Below, in pieces: positions 1 to 8,588 of a stretch of 64,000 nt of DNA; the stretch's first letter is position 1; every line of letters starts with the position of its first letter. Location: NCBI GenBank assembly GCA_003022385.1, contig PYGV01000004.1, positions 1 through 64,000 on the forward strand, written 5' to 3'. This stretch comes from a filamentous cyanobacterium CCP3. Lineage in GTDB: Bacteria > Cyanobacteriota > Cyanobacteriia > Phormidesmidales > Phormidesmidaceae. The position numbers and the translations under genes are program-made. A model generated the notes under the pieces. That model saw only the letters and a list, made by a program, of their open reading frames with translations, was not told the origin of the DNA and made no database searches.

Positions 1-1
1 A

Positions 2-631
2 TCCAGCAACAATCCCAAAGAGCAGGTGGTGAACATTGGTAGCCTCAAGTCGTGGTTCACGCGCAGCGACTACCCCCGCGCCATGACGGTGTCGATTGGC
101 ACGGGGGCACCAGAACCCCAGCCCATGCCGCCGCCGCCACCGCCGCCACCGCCCACTGGCAATACCATCAATGCGGCTGGACTAGAGATTGTGAGAGGGT
201 TTGAAGGGCTGAGTCTGACCGCCTACCCTGACCCAGGCACTGGCGGTGAACCCTGGACCATCGGCTACGGCCATACCTCTGCGGCCGGGCCACCCCAGGT
301 ATATCGAGGCCTGAGCATTACCCGCGCCGAGGCCGAAGAGATTCTCAAGCGCGATCTGACTAAGTATGAGAAGGCCGTAGCCAATGCGGTCACCCGCACC
401 CCTACCAGCGACCAGTTTTCAGCTCTGGTGTCGTTTACGTTTAACGTTGGCCCCGGCAATTTTCAGACCTCTACGCTGCTGAAAAAGCACAACGCGGGCG
501 ACTTTGCAGGTGCCTCAGAGGAGTTTGGTCGCTGGGTCTACGCCGGAGGCAACGTAATGCCGGGTTTGCAGCGCCGCCGTCGGGCTGAGCGCGCCCTCTA
601 CCGCAGCGAAAACTGGCAGCAGTTTATGTAA
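2..631 (+). CDS. GH24 phage-type lysozyme (5' end outside window)
   Basis: The C-terminal ~155 residues are a T4-type lysozyme (glycoside hydrolase 24) that cleaves the glycan strand of peptidoglycan. The catalytic Glu lies in the segment RGFEGLSLTAYPDPG, followed by the typical PWTIGYGHT motif; the family's FNVGPGNF and GLQRRRRAE motifs are also present. A run of nine prolines links this domain to an upstream segment. The reading frame stays open to base 2 with no stop and no convincing start; the GTG codons at 26/29 lack a ribosome site. I therefore treat the gene as 5'-truncated by the window edge, with an unseen N-terminal domain. It may be a cell-wall remodelling enzyme rather than a phage remnant, because no phage genes surround it. 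Confidence 0.85.
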   Translation, partial: SSNNPKEQVVNIGSLKSWFTRSDYPRAMTVSIGTGAPEPQPMPPPPPPPPPTGNTINAAGLEIVRGFEGLSLTAYPDPGTGGEPWTIGYGHTSAAGPPQVYRGLSITRAEAEEILKRDLTKYEKAVANAVTRTPTSDQFSALVSFTFNVGPGNFQTSTLLKKHNAGDFAGASEEFGRWVYAGGNVMPGLQRRRRAERALYRSENWQQFM

Positions 632-980
632 ACTCTGGAACCTAACCTCATCGGTTGGACTTGAATTTTGGCGGTGGCGCGATCGCGTCACCGCCCGTTT
701 AGTTTATGGGGGGTTGCCTCACCCCTCAACTGAGGGCTCAGTAGGGTCAGCTACCATAGAAAGCATTAAGAGCTGTGAATCACTACAGCAGCGATCGGCA
801 TTGGGTGGGAAAAACTAGGTTGGGAAGACCTAGCCTGTATAGCCGTCAGAGGACTGTTCTCGTCGAGGCTGGCCTTGGCCCCTGGCAGGTCACAACACCG
901 AGTACTGTTTAGGTAAGATTACTTTTTTGACTTTTTGGGATGGAGAGCCGAGGCCACTTTTGCCCCTAAGAGCTTGATGT
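632..980. other. Intergenic region between lysozyme and PAS/GGDEF/EAL gene
   Basis: No credible coding sequence. It holds the hairpin at 670-695 and otherwise unremarkable sequence. The promoter of the following gene should lie here, but I cannot assign -35/-10 boxes with confidence. Confidence 0.6.
670..705 (+). terminator. Hairpin with HIP1-like palindrome in the loop
   Basis: A 7-bp stem (GGCGGTG at 670-676 with CACCGCC at 689-695) encloses a self-complementary CGCGATCGCG core, followed by a weak T-containing tail. It lies 40 bases past the lysozyme stop, so it is a likely terminator of that gene. Confidence 0.5.
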
Positions 981-3900
981 ATGACCGGTGATGGGATGTC
1001 GACTCAGCTCAACCACAGAACGCCTGACGACAGAACGCCTGACGACAGAACGCCTGACGACAGAACGCCTGACGACTGCGAACAGACTGTGGCAGCTGGC
1101 CAAACTGGTCAGCCAGAGGCCTCTGAGCAGCATTTTTGCGCCGTGCTGGAAACGATGGCTTTGGCGGGGCTGGTGGTCGATGCCCAGGGCTGCATTTTGT
1201 TCTGCAATGATTACTTGCTCACCCTGACCGGCTGGCAGCGCCAGGAGGTGCTGGGTCGCAGCTGGGTTGAGCTGTTTATTCCCGCTGAGCAGCGGCAGCC
1301 GCACAGAGTTTTGTTTGAAGCAGCGATCGCACGTGGGCAGTGCCCCATCCATCACACCAATGAAATTCTGACCCGCAGCGGCGATCGCCGCCTGATCGCC
1401 TGGAACAACACCTTCTTTGCTGACCCAGAGGGCCACATTCAGCACATCACCTGTATTGGTCAAGACATCACCGACCAGCACCAGAGCGAGCAGCGCCTCA
1501 AAGAAAGTGAACGTCGTTTTCAAACGGTAGCGGCCAACCTGCCGGGGGTGGTGCTGCGCTACCTGTTGGCCGCCTCAGGTAGCGAGACAATTCCCTACAT
1601 TAGCCAGGGCTGCACTCAAGTTTGGGAGCTAGAGCCGGCCCAGATCCAGCAGCAGCCAACCCTCCTGTGGCAGACCATTCATCCTGACGAGCGCGAGGCG
1701 GTGCGGCATCTGATTCAGCACTCGGGCAAAACCCTTACCCCGTGGTTTTGCGAGTGGCGCATAGTTACGCCCTCCGGGCAGGAGAAGTGGCTACAGGGCA
1801 TGGGCCGTCCAGAACGCCTGGCCAATGGCGACACGGCCTGGGATACGGTTGTACTCGACATCAGCGAAAGGATGCGGCTTGACGCCGAACGCAAGCAGAC
1901 CGAGCAGGCGCTAATTGATGCCCACCAGCAAATACAGGCCTTTATCGACAACACCCCTGCCCTGGTCAATCTGTTTGATGCCAACGGGTGCTATCTGCGG
2001 GTCAACCAGGCCACCGCAGATCAGTTTGGCCTCAGCCCCCAAGATATCCACGGCAAGTACTTTGGCGATTTGCTGCCAGCGCCAGTGGTCAATACCTTCA
2101 TGGCGCGAGTTCGGCAGCTGGTTACTACCCAGGCACCCCTCACCGTCGAAGACACCCTGGTGCTCAACGGTGAGCAAAAAGTTTATCGTTCCGTGCTCTT
2201 TCCGGTCAGCAGCAGCGGTAGCGATGGCCCCACCTTTGGCTCAGTAGCGACCGATATTACCCCCCTGGTACAGGCCCAGCACGCCCTGCATCGTCAGGCC
2301 GAAGAAGAGCGCCTGATTCGCACCATTACCCAGCACATTCATCAATCGCTGGAAGTCAACCAGATTCTACAGACCACCGTGACCGAGGTGAGGCAGTTTT
2401 TGCAGACCGATCGGGTGCTGATCTACCGCTTTAACCCCGATCTCAGCGGCACGATGGTGGTCGAGGCGGTACTGCCGCCCTGGCAGCCCACCCTGGGCCT
2501 CACCGTCGAAGATACCTGCTTTCGCACCACCCCTGCACTGGTCAACCACTACCGCCAGGGCCGCACCCACCATATTGATGACGTCGGTCAGGCCGATATC
2601 AACCCCTGCTACCGCGATCTGCTGGCTCGCTTTCAGGTGCAGGCCGCCCTGGTTGTACCGATCAACTGCGGCAGCGAGCTGTGGGGGCTGCTGTGTGTTC
2701 ACCACTGCCGAGCGCCGCACCTGTGGCAGCCCAAAGAGAGTGCCCTGCTGGCTCAGCTCGCCGACCAGGTTGCCATTGCCCTACAGCAGAGCCAGCTGCT
2801 GGCCCAAACCGCCGCCCTGGCCCGCCAGGAAAAGCTGCTCAACAACATTATTGGGGCCATTAGCGACAGCCTGGAGCTAAACACGCTGCTGCAGCGAGCG
2901 GCTACCGAAATGCTGTCTACCTTTAAGACCAGCCGGAGCCTGGTAGTTCTCTGCCAGGCCACCGACTCACACCTGATGCATACCACCACCGCCAGCATAC
3001 CCGGCTTTGATAGTTTACAGGGCCAGGTCATTCCGATTGAGGGCAATCCCCACGCGCAGTGGGTGCTCAATCAGGAGGCTCCCGTAGTCGTCAATGACGT
3101 CACCCAAGAGCCTACTCTCATCCCCAACTTAGAGCTGGCTTTAGAGCTTAAAATCGGGGCGATACTGGCCGTCTCTATTCGCTACCGGGGCGTGGTGAAA
3201 GGGATTCTCAGCGTTCAGCAGTGTCCCGGCCCTCGTCAGTGGAGCCCAGATGAAATCAAACTGATCAAGCGGCTGGCCGACCACCTGGCGATCGCCATCC
3301 ACCAGGCTGAGCTATACGCCCAGGCCCAGGGCGAACTGGTCGAGCGCAAGCGGCTAGAGGCCCAGCTACGCTACGACGCCTCCCACGATCGCCTCACCGG
3401 ACTGCCCAACCGCACGCTGTTCTTAGAGCAGATGGCCCACGCGATCGACCAACTTCATCACCATTGCCAGGCCCCTGCTGCCCTGGCCTGCCCAACACCA
3501 GACGCCCCCTCAGTCTCCTGCTGCGATTCCAAGACGGATACTCGTTCCGAGTTGGATTCCGAACACTGCGCGAATCGCCAGTTTGCCCTGCTGTTTCTCG
3601 ACCTAGATCGCTTTAAGGTCATCAACGACAGCCTGGGCCACGCTATGGGCGATCGCCTGCTCCAGATTGTGGCCCAGCGACTGCAGGATGGCCTGAGTCC
3701 GGCCGATCTAGCCGCACGCCTGGGAGGCGATGAGTTTGTGGTGCTGCTGAGCGACCTCAACGATGCCACCGTCGCCATCAGCATGGCCCAGCGCATTCAC
3801 ACCATGCTCGAAACTCCGGTGCTGCTTGAGGGGCACGAGGTCTTTATCCGCGCCAGCATTGGCATTGCGCTCAGCTCGAATGCTTATACCGACCCCAACC

Positions 3901-4838
3901 AGGTACTGCGCGACGCCGATATTGCCATGTACAAGGCCAAGAGCAGCAACCGCGAGTACGCTATTTTTGACGCCCCTATGCACACCCTGGTGGTTCAGCA
4001 GATGCAGCTCGAAAACGACCTGCGTCGCGCATTGGAGCATGGGGAACTGCGGCTGTTCTATCAACCTATTGTCACGCTAGCTACAGGCGTAATTCAGGGG
4101 TTTGAGGCGCTGGTGCGCTGGCTGCACCCCCACCGAGGGCTGGTACCTCCCCTAGACTTCATCCCCGTCGCCGAAAATACTGGCTTGATTACCAACCTTG
4201 ACCTCTGGACCCTAAACGAAGCCTGCCGCCAGATCAGCCAATGGCAACAGCAGTTTGCTGTCAGTAAGCAGTTCACCGTCAGCGTCAATCTATCGGGCAA
4301 ACAGTTTGTGCGCCCCGACTTGATTCAGCAGATCGACGACGCCCTCGATCGCAACGGCCTAGAGGGGCGGCAGCTTAAGATTGAAATCACCGAGAGCGTG
4401 CTGATTCAAAACGCTCAGCTGGCCATTGAGCTGCTCAAACAACTGCGCCAGCGCCACATTCAGGTCTGTATGGATGACTTTGGCACCGGCTATTCATCGT
4501 TGAGCTACCTGCATCGCTTTCCCATCGACGTGCTCAAAATTGACAAGTCGTTTGTGACGACCCTGCAAGACCCCCAGCCCTGCCAGGGCGACTACGAAAT
4601 CGTCAAAGCCATCATTAACCTGGCCACTAACCTCAACTTGACCGTGGTGGCAGAGGGCATTGAAACGGCAAATCAGGCCCACTACCTCAAGGCCCACCAA
4701 TGCCAGGGCGGGCAGGGGTACTATTTTTCTAAACCCCTCTCGGTGGAGGCAGCCACAGCCCTGATCGCGCAGCTCGACCGCTCACCCGCTGCTAAAACGG
4801 AAACGGCTTATAGGAAATCCACTGGGCCCACAGCTTAG
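981..4838 (+). CDS. PAS-PAS-PAS-GAF(cyanobacteriochrome-like)-GAF-GGDEF-EAL c-di-GMP protein
   Basis: This 1285-residue cytoplasmic sensor makes and/or degrades cyclic di-GMP. Order: four RTPDD repeats (12-32), PAS (about 50-170), PAS (180-300), PAS (320-430), GAF1 (445-605), GAF2 (620-785), GGDEF (800-960), EAL (975-1255). GAF1 carries a DTCF motif (Cys513) and a CYRDLL motif (Cys543), the two cysteine positions of DXCF cyanobacteriochromes. GGDEF is intact at about residue 915, but the inhibitory-site Arg is replaced (SPAD instead of RxxD), and about 45 extra residues interrupt the domain after LPNRTLFLEQ. The EAL domain has EALVRW, VNLSGKQF, EITES, DDFGTGYSSL, LKIDKSF and AEGIE, so phosphodiesterase activity is expected. 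The start could instead be the ATG at 996. The 3' end overlaps the convergent neighbour by 47 bp. Confidence 0.9.
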   Translation: MTGDGMSTQLNHRTPDDRTPDDRTPDDRTPDDCEQTVAAGQTGQPEASEQHFCAVLETMALAGLVVDAQGCILFCNDYLLTLTGWQRQEVLGRSWVELFIPAEQRQPHRVLFEAAIARGQCPIHHTNEILTRSGDRRLIAWNNTFFADPEGHIQHITCIGQDITDQHQSEQRLKESERRFQTVAANLPGVVLRYLLAASGSETIPYISQGCTQVWELEPAQIQQQPTLLWQTIHPDEREAVRHLIQHSGKTLTPWFCEWRIVTPSGQEKWLQGMGRPERLANGDTAWDTVVLDISERMRLDAERKQTEQALIDAHQQIQAFIDNTPALVNLFDANGCYLRVNQATADQFGLSPQDIHGKYFGDLLPAPVVNTFMARVRQLVTTQAPLTVEDTLVLNGEQKVYRSVLFPVSSSGSDGPTFGSVATDITPLVQAQHALHRQAEEERLIRTITQHIHQSLEVNQILQTTVTEVRQFLQTDRVLIYRFNPDLSGTMVVEAVLPPWQPTLGLTVEDTCFRTTPALVNHYRQGRTHHIDDVGQADINPCYRDLLARFQVQAALVVPINCGSELWGLLCVHHCRAPHLWQPKESALLAQLADQVAIALQQSQLLAQTAALARQEKLLNNIIGAISDSLELNTLLQRAATEMLSTFKTSRSLVVLCQATDSHLMHTTTASIPGFDSLQGQVIPIEGNPHAQWVLNQEAPVVVNDVTQEPTLIPNLELALELKIGAILAVSIRYRGVVKGILSVQQCPGPRQWSPDEIKLIKRLADHLAIAIHQAELYAQAQGELVERKRLEAQLRYDASHDRLTGLPNRTLFLEQMAHAIDQLHHHCQAPAALACPTPDAPSVSCCDSKTDTRSELDSEHCANRQFALLFLDLDRFKVINDSLGHAMGDRLLQIVAQRLQDGLSPADLAARLGGDEFVVLLSDLNDATVAISMAQRIHTMLETPVLLEGHEVFIRASIGIALSSNAYTDPNQVLRDADIAMYKAKSSNREYAIFDAPMHTLVVQQMQLENDLRRALEHGELRLFYQPIVTLATGVIQGFEALVRWLHPHRGLVPPLDFIPVAENTGLITNLDLWTLNEACRQISQWQQQFAVSKQFTVSVNLSGKQFVRPDLIQQIDDALDRNGLEGRQLKIEITESVLIQNAQLAIELLKQLRQRHIQVCMDDFGTGYSSLSYLHRFPIDVLKIDKSFVTTLQDPQPCQGDYEIVKAIINLATNLNLTVVAEGIETANQAHYLKAHQCQGGQGYYFSKPLSVEAATALIAQLDRSPAAKTETAYRKSTGPTA
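1016..1075 (+). repeat. Four perfect tandem 15-bp repeats inside a coding region
   Basis: The unit CAGAACGCCTGACGA occurs four times in a row without mismatch. It encodes RTPDD repeats near the N-terminus of the sensor protein. The unit length is a multiple of three, so copy-number changes keep the frame. Confidence 0.95.
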
Positions 4839-5499
4839 CCAGCGTGCCGCCGACAATGAGCTGATTGAGAGCGTGGTTGAGCGCCTCTAGCAGCTCGCGG
4901 TTACCCGGCAACACCCCAATGCCAAAGGGATGCTGGGTGGGCAGCTGAAAGGCAACCCGCAGGGTATGGGTATCGGCTTCGGCGGTGAGCAATGGCAGGG
5001 CGTCTCCGACCAGGGCATCAATTTCGTTTTGAGCCAGGGCGCGCAATAGGGCAGACCGGGTCTGATCGGACACTGTAAAGGGCACCCACTCCAGGTCAGG
5101 CAAAGCTTCAGCGAGCCCCAGTGAGGTGCCACCGGCCAGGGCCGCCAGACGCTTGCCCGCCAGGTCTGAAACAGTGTGAATAGGGCTGTCTTCGCGCACC
5201 AGCACAGCCTCATCAAAACGTCCGTAGGGACGGGTAAAGTCAGCCCAGGCGCGACGGTCTTGAGTGATGGCCTGGCTAAACCACACCACGTCGTAGTTGC
5301 CCGTGCTCAGAGCCGGGTAAAACTTGGCGGGCTCAACGTCAAACCACACTGGCTCTAGCCCTAGCACCTCACCTACCGCCCGCGCCACGGCGGGTTCATA
5401 CCCCAGGCGATCGCTCTCCTGGATGAAGCTCATTGGGCGAGCGTCAAAATCGCTGGCAATAATCGCAAGTTGACCAGGGCGAACGGTGGTGAAATCCAT
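4792..5499 (-). CDS. ABC-type solute-binding protein (family 3, amino-acid type)
   Basis: About 235 residues matching the periplasmic amino-acid-binding fold: an opening strand (LAIIASDFDARPMSF), then NYDVVWFSQAITQDRR, the FTRPYGRFDEAVLVRE hinge, DLAGKRLAALAGGTS, and a C-terminal HALNQLIVGGTLAKLWAQW segment. Ligand unknown. No convincing signal peptide or lipobox is visible, which is odd for the family. I start at the ATG at 5499 because the domain begins there; a GTG at 5595 preceded by AAGGGAG is an alternative that adds 32 residues without export features. No permease or ATPase gene is adjacent, so it may be an orphan receptor. Its end overlaps the sensor gene tail to tail by 47 bp. Confidence 0.75.
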   Translation of the reverse strand: MDFTTVRPGQLAIIASDFDARPMSFIQESDRLGYEPAVARAVGEVLGLEPVWFDVEPAKFYPALSTGNYDVVWFSQAITQDRRAWADFTRPYGRFDEAVLVREDSPIHTVSDLAGKRLAALAGGTSLGLAEALPDLEWVPFTVSDQTRSALLRALAQNEIDALVGDALPLLTAEADTHTLRVAFQLPTQHPFGIGVLPGNRELLEALNHALNQLIVGGTLAKLWAQWISYKPFPF

Positions 5500-5664
5500 A
5501 AACCAGGCAAAGACCTTATGTTGTAAGAGTATTGTGACACCAAACCCAGTCTCCCTAGGGGGGCTGTCTCCCCCCAGATCGTTGATGGCTCCCACCTCTC
5601 CCTTGAAATCGCCCTCCTTTCATGGAATGGTGAAGGCAGTATTGCAAGCATGCCCGAGAGCTGA

Positions 5665-6102
5665 ATGACTGTTGGTAATCCTGCTTCTGACCCGGCCTTC
5701 GCCCCCCTGCGCGACTTTCGACCACTGTTGCTTAAGGCCCACAAAATTTTGATGGATGCTGAAAAAGATCGTTACGAGGCCAGCCACGGCGCGATCGCGA
5801 CCAAGGGCGATTACCTGCGACTGGTGCTCAGCCACGAGCAGTTTAGCTGGCTGCGGCCTATTTCTCAGCTAATTGTACAGATCGACGAAGTGCTAATGTC
5901 AAAGCAGCCCCAGCCCGTAGAGCGCGCCCCCGAGTTGCTCAACCAGGCCCGCCACCTGCTGCACGACACCGAAATTGGCCAGGTGTTTCAAGATCGCACC
6001 CAGCTTGTTGCCCGCAGCAACCCAGAAATGGCCGCCATGGCCCAGCGCATGGACGAACTGATGCAGCCCTACGGCCCTCAGCCAGGAAACAGCCCCACCT
6101 GA
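5665..6102 (+). CDS. Conserved hypothetical protein, 145 aa
   Basis: Not recognised. It is mostly helical by composition (FRPLLLKAHKILMDAEKDRYE near the start, then RARHLLHD-like helices), with no signal peptide, membrane segment or cysteine motif. The frame is supported by typical codon use and an ATG at 5665. The ftrV gene follows after a gap of about 115 bases on the same strand. No function is proposed. Confidence 0.65.
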   Translation: MTVGNPASDPAFAPLRDFRPLLLKAHKILMDAEKDRYEASHGAIATKGDYLRLVLSHEQFSWLRPISQLIVQIDEVLMSKQPQPVERAPELLNQARHLLHDTEIGQVFQDRTQLVARSNPEMAAMAQRMDELMQPYGPQPGNSPT

Positions 6103-6218
6103 TCGACAACGCCCACGTGGAGGCGACCATCCTGTGCAAAGATAAGAGGATTGCAAACAGAACGTTCCCACCTGGGTACCAGGCGCTAGGGAGGACTGAG
6201 TAAGAGCGAGTGTGTGTT

Positions 6219-6455
6219 ATGAATGTTGGCGATCGCGTCCGAATCAAAGAATCCGTAATTTTTTATCACCACCCGCTGCACCGCAACGAAGCCTTCGATG
6301 CCAAGGGCCTGGAGGGTGTGATTATCAATATTCTCACCGACTACAAGGGCCGCCCCATCAGCCCCAACTTTCCCGTTCAAGTCGAGTTTGACGTCGAGGG
6401 AGCCAAGCGGCCCCTGCGCGCTCACCTCAAGCGCGACGAGCTAGAAAGCCTCTAA
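6219..6455 (+). CDS. ftrV: Ferredoxin-thioredoxin reductase, variable (alpha) chain
   Basis: A 78-residue SH3-like beta-barrel protein whose sequence matches FtrV: MNVGDRVRIKES, YHHPLHRNEAFD, KGLEGVIINI, YKGRPISPNFPVQV and LRAHLKRDELE. FtrV is the non-catalytic partner of the iron-sulfur subunit FtrC. Together they pass electrons from photosystem-I-reduced ferredoxin to thioredoxins, linking light to redox control of carbon metabolism. I chose the ATG at 6219 over an upstream GTG at 6210 because family members begin MNVGD. FtrC is not in this window. The length is typical. Confidence 0.9.
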   Translation: MNVGDRVRIKESVIFYHHPLHRNEAFDAKGLEGVIINILTDYKGRPISPNFPVQVEFDVEGAKRPLRAHLKRDELESL

Positions 6456-6475
6456 AAGCAAGGATTTCTGCAATT

Positions 6476-6500
6476 GAGGGTAGCCGTCTCGGCTATCCAC
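6476..6500. repeat. Short palindromic intergenic repeat
   Basis: GGGTAGCCGTCTCGGCTATCC forms a stem (TAGCC/GGCTA) and resembles the right half of the larger palindrome at 43591-43642. It follows the ftrV stop by about 20 bases and could also act as a terminator for convergent transcripts. Confidence 0.55.
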
Positions 6501-6531
6501 GACCAGTCAGGCTCTGCTGCAGCCAGCGTTC

Positions 6532-6765
6532 TCAGACCGGGCGACGGTTGAACAACCTCAGCAGGTTCAGCTCCGATCGCATGTGCTCAAGATCGCGCTG
6601 GTTTTCGGCGGCCACCTGGTAGTACCACTGGCAATACTCCTCCAGGCTGGCCCGGTGCTCCAGCTCCAGGCGAAATTCCTGGGCCGCCTGGTGCAGCTCC
6701 AGGTACTCGATCACCTCCTGAGATGTGGGCAGCGATCGCGGCCTTAGGTATTCAAACATAGCCAC
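6532..6765 (-). CDS. Small conserved hypothetical protein, 77 aa
   Basis: Not recognised. It is rich in Glu, Gln and Leu, probably a helical pair (QEVIEYLELHQAAQEFRLELE and NQRDLEHMRSELNLLRLF). It starts 19 bases after the DUF423 gene in the same direction, so it is probably co-transcribed as the last gene of the chlM cluster. No motif suggests a function. Confidence 0.6.
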   Translation of the reverse strand: MAMFEYLRPRSLPTSQEVIEYLELHQAAQEFRLELEHRASLEEYCQWYYQVAAENQRDLEHMRSELNLLRLFNRRPV

Positions 6766-6784
6766 CTGGAGCGCTATAGGGTCA

Positions 6785-7165
6785 TCATAGCTTGCAAGCC
6801 GCCACGGCCAAACAGCCCCAGCCCAGCATCAGCAGGGCACCGCCAACCGGGGCTACTGCGCCTAGCAGGTTTTGTCCGGTCAGGGCCAGGGCATAGAGAC
6901 TGCCCGAAAACACGACGGTACCGGCAACAAAGGCCCAGCCTGCTGCCGTTAGCAGCCCCGGCGCACCGAGCCCCTGGGCCAGCACCAGGGCGACCACCAG
7001 CAGGGCCAGGGCGTGGTACATCTGGTAGCGAGCGCCGGTTTCGAAGATGGTCAACAGGCGATCGCTGAGCTGAGCCCTGAGGGCGTGGGTAGCAAAGGCC
7101 CCTGCCGCCACCGATGTACCGCCCAGTAGCCCTGCGATCGCCACAAACAGCCGATCTATCGTCAT
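6785..7165 (-). CDS. DUF423 (YgdD/TMEM256-like) membrane protein
   Basis: A 126-residue inner-membrane protein with four hydrophobic segments. Family hallmarks are GAFATHAL near residue 22, FETGARYQMYHALALL in the middle, and VFSGSLYALALTG then PVGGALLMLGW near the end. The molecular role of the family is unknown. It lies 14 bases downstream of chlM, suggesting co-transcription, though this does not show a role in chlorophyll synthesis. Confidence 0.88.
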   Translation of the reverse strand: MTIDRLFVAIAGLLGGTSVAAGAFATHALRAQLSDRLLTIFETGARYQMYHALALLVVALVLAQGLGAPGLLTAAGWAFVAGTVVFSGSLYALALTGQNLLGAVAPVGGALLMLGWGCLAVAACKL

Positions 7166-7179
7166 GGTTGCCCTTTCAC

Positions 7180-7878
7180 CTAGCTGGCTGACGGTTCGCG
7201 CACCGCTTCTACCAGGCGCGAGAAGTAGAACTGAGTTTTGGTCATCGCCCGTCGCTCAATGTGCCAGCCGTCGGCCTCCAGCGCCTTGATGATATCGGCC
7301 TCCCGGTGTAGGTAGGCCCGTGTCGCCTTGCTCGGGCCGGGGAAGAACTCACCCACCTTCTTCAGCGCGCTGTAGAAAACTGTTTTGGGCGCAAAGCTCA
7401 TGATCAAACGCGATTCAGCGAGGGAGCTCAGGTGGCTAATCATGGCCTGCACCTTGTCCTGAGGGTAGTGAATCAGCACGTCCAAACAGATGACCGTGTG
7501 ATAGCGCCCGGCCAACTCCTCTAGGTCTTTGACCTCAAAGGTGGGCAGGTTTTTGCCCTCTAGCGCAACCTCAGCTCGCTGCCGCGCCTCTTCTACCATT
7601 TTGGCGGAGATGTCGCTGGCGTAGACCCGAGCCCCCGCCTGGGCCAGCGGAATGGCGAGGCTGCCCACACCACAGCCCGCATCGCAGCAGGTAAGCCCGG
7701 CCAGATTGCCATCGGCCTCGAGCCAGCCCATCAGGGTGTCAACGGTGCGCTGATGGCCCTTGCGAATGTCGAGCTGCACCTTGTTGACCTCACCATCGCC
7801 GTAGATGCGCTGCCAGCGGTCAAATCCAGTGGCGTTAAAATACTCACGAACTACGGTCTTATCGTCTATGGCAGTCAT
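7180..7878 (-). CDS. chlM: Magnesium-protoporphyrin IX methyltransferase
   Basis: A 232-residue SAM-dependent enzyme that methylates the 13-propionate of Mg-protoporphyrin IX, the step after Mg-chelatase in chlorophyll synthesis. Family signatures include the N-terminal VREYFNATGFDRWQRIYG, the SAM-binding DAGCGVGSLAIPLA loop, VICLDVLIHYP, and the C-terminal FYFSRLVEA. The length is typical. The start at 7878 fits family members that begin with a short acidic N-terminus. It is first in a leftward cluster with the DUF423 and 77-residue genes, and its promoter must lie in the 175 bases shared with divergent purE. Confidence 0.93.
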   Translation of the reverse strand: MTAIDDKTVVREYFNATGFDRWQRIYGDGEVNKVQLDIRKGHQRTVDTLMGWLEADGNLAGLTCCDAGCGVGSLAIPLAQAGARVYASDISAKMVEEARQRAEVALEGKNLPTFEVKDLEELAGRYHTVICLDVLIHYPQDKVQAMISHLSSLAESRLIMSFAPKTVFYSALKKVGEFFPGPSKATRAYLHREADIIKALEADGWHIERRAMTKTQFYFSRLVEAVREPSAS

Positions 7879-8054
7879 GGGTAGGCTTTAAGAGTTTGCT
7901 AATTTCTGTAAAATTCTATGATGTTTTGCTGCGTCACAACGCTCCGCAACGAAACTCAATCTTCCTGAACGAACCGGAGAAACGGCCCCGGAGAGCGCGG
8001 CTAGAACCAGCCAGTGGCATGATGGGAAGGCACTTTCTGACAGCATAGACGGCT

Positions 8055-8588
8055 ATGGCTACTCCCTCGGTTGCGCCTGAAGTTGGCATCATCATGGGCA
8101 GCGACTCAGACCTGCCCACCATGGCGGCGGCCATTGAGGTCTGCGCCGAGTTTGGGCTAGCCCATGAGGTTGCCATTGTGTCGGCCCATCGCACCCCCGA
8201 GCGCATGGTTACCTACGCAAAAACGGCTCGCGATCGCGGCCTTAAAGTCATCATCGCCGGGGCGGGCGGCGCGGCCCACTTGCCTGGCATGGTCGCGGCC
8301 CTCACCCCCCTGCCGGTGATTGGCGTGCCCGTGGTCAGCCGCACCATGCAGGGGCTCGACTCACTCTACTCCATTGTGCAAATGCCAGCGGGCATTCCGG
8401 TGGCTACGGTAGCGATCGGCAACGCCAAAAACGCCGGGCTGCTAGCGGTGCAGATCTTAGCTACAAGTCGCCCCACCCTACTCGACCAAGTCACCCAGTA
8501 TCGCCGCGACCTAGAAGCATCGGTACTCGCTAAACAGCAAAAACTTGATCACCTCGGTCCCCAGCGCTATCTGCAAGATCAGGGCTAG
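8055..8588 (+). CDS. purE: N5-carboxyaminoimidazole ribonucleotide mutase
   Basis: PurE class I (177 aa) moves the carboxyl group of N5-CAIR to form CAIR in purine synthesis. The active-site motifs [20 protein letters not shown] and [11 protein letters not shown] are all present, as is the [15 protein letters not shown] segment. The length is normal with a short C-terminal tail. It is divergent from chlM and stands alone; PurK, which makes its substrate, is not in the window. Confidence 0.95.
   Translation: MATPSVAPEVGIIMGSDSDLPTMAAAIEVCAEFGLAHEVAIVSAHRTPERMVTYAKTARDRGLKVIIAGAGGAAHLPGMVAALTPLPVIGVPVVSRTMQGLDSLYSIVQMPAGIPVATVAIGNAKNAGLLAVQILATSRPTLLDQVTQYRRDLEASVLAKQQKLDHLGPQRYLQDQG

Noticed and set aside
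2-631. Prophage endolysin
   Set aside because: No holin, tail or integrase gene follows, and the proline linker with an upstream domain is unlike a simple endolysin.
966-1523. 185-codon leftward frame opposite the sensor N-terminus
   Set aside because: Antisense to the repeat and first PAS domain; its repeated VVRRS is simply the complement of the RTPDD repeat.
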